Shown here: one piece after another, positions 25,705-26,446 of the stretch
Position numbering within the stretch: position 1 is the stretch's first letter
How the letters are laid out: every line of letters begins with the position of its first letter
From: Dysgonamonadaceae bacterium
GTDB taxonomy: Bacteria > Bacteroidota > Bacteroidia > Bacteroidales > Azobacteroidaceae
Assembly: GCA_031261015.1 (NCBI GenBank)
Contig: JAISKG010000143.1
Location: 1 to 26,446 of the forward strand
Length of the DNA: 26,446 nt
Direction: 5' to 3'
Made by a program: the position numbers and the translations under genes
The notes under the pieces: model-generated
The model's input: the letters and a program-made list of their open reading frames with translations, nothing else
Databases searched by the model: none
What the model was told of the DNA's origin: nothing

Positions 25705-26446
25705 TTATTTACGTTCAAAACGGATATTATCAATGCAAACGTCGATCATATCGTCGCTGCCTGCACCTAATCCGCCAAATTCATCAATATTACCGGCGAT
25801 GGATGAAATCACATTGGTGCCATCGCCCCAGTTATCGACAAAAGTAGTCAGAGGAATCGTCACCGTGTACCAGCCGCCTTTATTTTCCATGGCCGGAGTT
25901 TTGGCCATGTATTGCGTTCCGGTATCTTTGCCCTGCAATTCCAGACGAATATAGAATGATTCATTGCTCAGCACATTAACATCCATTTTCACTACCCAAC
26001 CATCAACGGTTACGTCATCCGTTTTCATGTTATTGGCGCCGTTGCGGAAAAAGAAACCGTCTTTATTCGCTGTAGTGATGCGTGCATAAGCCGTTCCATC
26101 CAAGCTCAACGCGGGATCATTTTCTGTTCCTTTCTGGATTCCGGAAGTTTGATTGTTGTAATCGACATAGCCCCACCACGAATCTTTCGCGCCGGTATTA
26201 TTAAAGTCGAAATAAACATATTCCGGATCTTGGATCGGGTCAACGGAAACAAGCGCTCTCACGGCTACATCCCCGGCTTTCACCATACCGGCAAAATAGA
26301 GCAAGTTGACTTCATATTCTCCTTCCGGCAAATTGGGCACTTCAAATACAATTTCCGTTTCCGAAATCGACGGGTTTGCGATGGTTTGTTCGCCCATCTT
26401 TACTCCTTTTACCAAGTCGAAACCGCTTCCGATAATTGTGATGTAG
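25705..26446 (-). CDS. Surface glycan-binding protein (SGBP-B/SusE-like), 5' partial
   Basis: C-terminal part of a larger protein whose start lies beyond the right edge; the frame is open to the last base. The visible N-terminal portion, ITIIGSGFDLVKGVKMGEQT to FEVPNLPEGEYEVNLL, is an IPT/TIG Ig-like domain. The final 180 residues or so form a beta-sandwich glycan-binding domain (YVYFDFNNTGAKDSWWGYVD; NMKTDDVTVDGWVVKMDVN; GWYTVTIPLTTFVDNWGDG; ending MIDVCIDNIRFERK), as in SGBP-B proteins encoded after SusCD pairs. Exposed aromatics such as the WWGY segment could contact the glycan. It would bind mannan or glucomannan at the cell surface and precedes the surface GH26 gene, separated by a strong hairpin. 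The first Met available in the fragment (TTG at 26415) is not a real start. Family fairly secure; ligand inferred. Confidence 0.8.
   Translation of the reverse strand, partial: YITIIGSGFDLVKGVKMGEQTIANPSISETEIVFEVPNLPEGEYEVNLLYFAGMVKAGDVAVRALVSVDPIQDPEYVYFDFNNTGAKDSWWGYVDYNNQTSGIQKGTENDPALSLDGTAYARITTANKDGFFFRNGANNMKTDDVTVDGWVVKMDVNVLSNESFYIRLELQGKDTGTQYMAKTPAMENKGGWYTVTIPLTTFVDNWGDGTNVISSIAGNIDEFGGLGAGSDDMIDVCIDNIRFERK

Overview
The window looks like a chromosomal segment from a Bacteroidota bacterium, probably order Bacteroidales. The signs are a glycan-utilisation locus with Bacteroidota-type surface lipoproteins, a SusE/SGBP-like glycan-binding protein, Bacteroidota-style RHS proteins, and a protein with a C-terminal type IX secretion (T9SS) sorting domain. 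T9SS signals are uncommon in gut Bacteroides, so a Dysgonomonas-, Paludibacter- or Porphyromonas-like lineage fits better; this placement is inference. Apart from one gene at the left edge, every gene lies on the minus strand, so transcription runs from high to low coordinates.

Layout by coordinate. 1-1092 (+): 3' part of an HlyD-family membrane-fusion protein with a single-base frameshift. 1096-1127: terminator-like hairpin between the convergent transcription units. 1131-12071 (-): distal half of a beta-mannan/glucomannan utilisation locus (PUL): GH26 mannanase, GH3 beta-glycosidase, cellobiose 2-epimerase, GH94 cellobiose phosphorylase, GPH-family sugar symporter, GH130 mannosylglucose phosphorylase, and GH5_7-type mannanase. 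12077-21352 (-): RHS/polymorphic-toxin-like block made of two RHS proteins, a candidate immunity protein, a small mosaic ORF, a DUF4304-like protein and a T9SS-sorted protein. 21378-26446 (-): proximal half of the PUL: CE7-type acetyl esterase, GH5_2-type endoglucanase, GH26 mannanase with an Ig-like domain, and the C-terminal part of a surface glycan-binding protein that runs off the right edge. SusC/SusD-type genes and a regulator would be expected beyond that edge but are not visible.

How the PUL genes appear to work together (family knowledge plus inference). SGBP and the GH26/GH5 lipoproteins capture and cut acetylated glucomannan at the surface, while the CE7 esterase removes acetyl groups. 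Oligosaccharides are trimmed in the periplasm (GH3, GH26, GH5) and disaccharides enter through the GPH symporter. In the cytoplasm the epimerase converts mannobiose to mannosyl-glucose, GH130 phosphorolyses mannosyl-glucose, and GH94 phosphorolyses cellobiose. Three consecutive ATGA overlaps and several gaps of 1-12 bp point to a tightly coupled operon.

The most unusual feature is the roughly 9.3-kb RHS block sitting in the same orientation inside this PUL, with only 5 bp and 25 bp separating it from PUL genes. The RHS gene at 16822-20217 ends in a variable tip carrying an HExxH zinc-protease-like motif and is immediately followed by a small exported protein, a toxin-immunity-like layout. Base composition drops in the tip, in the small genes after it, and in most of the second RHS gene, which suggests mosaic assembly.

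No tRNA, rRNA, CRISPR array or recognisable transposase was seen. The longest gene-free stretch is 141 bp (15146-15286).
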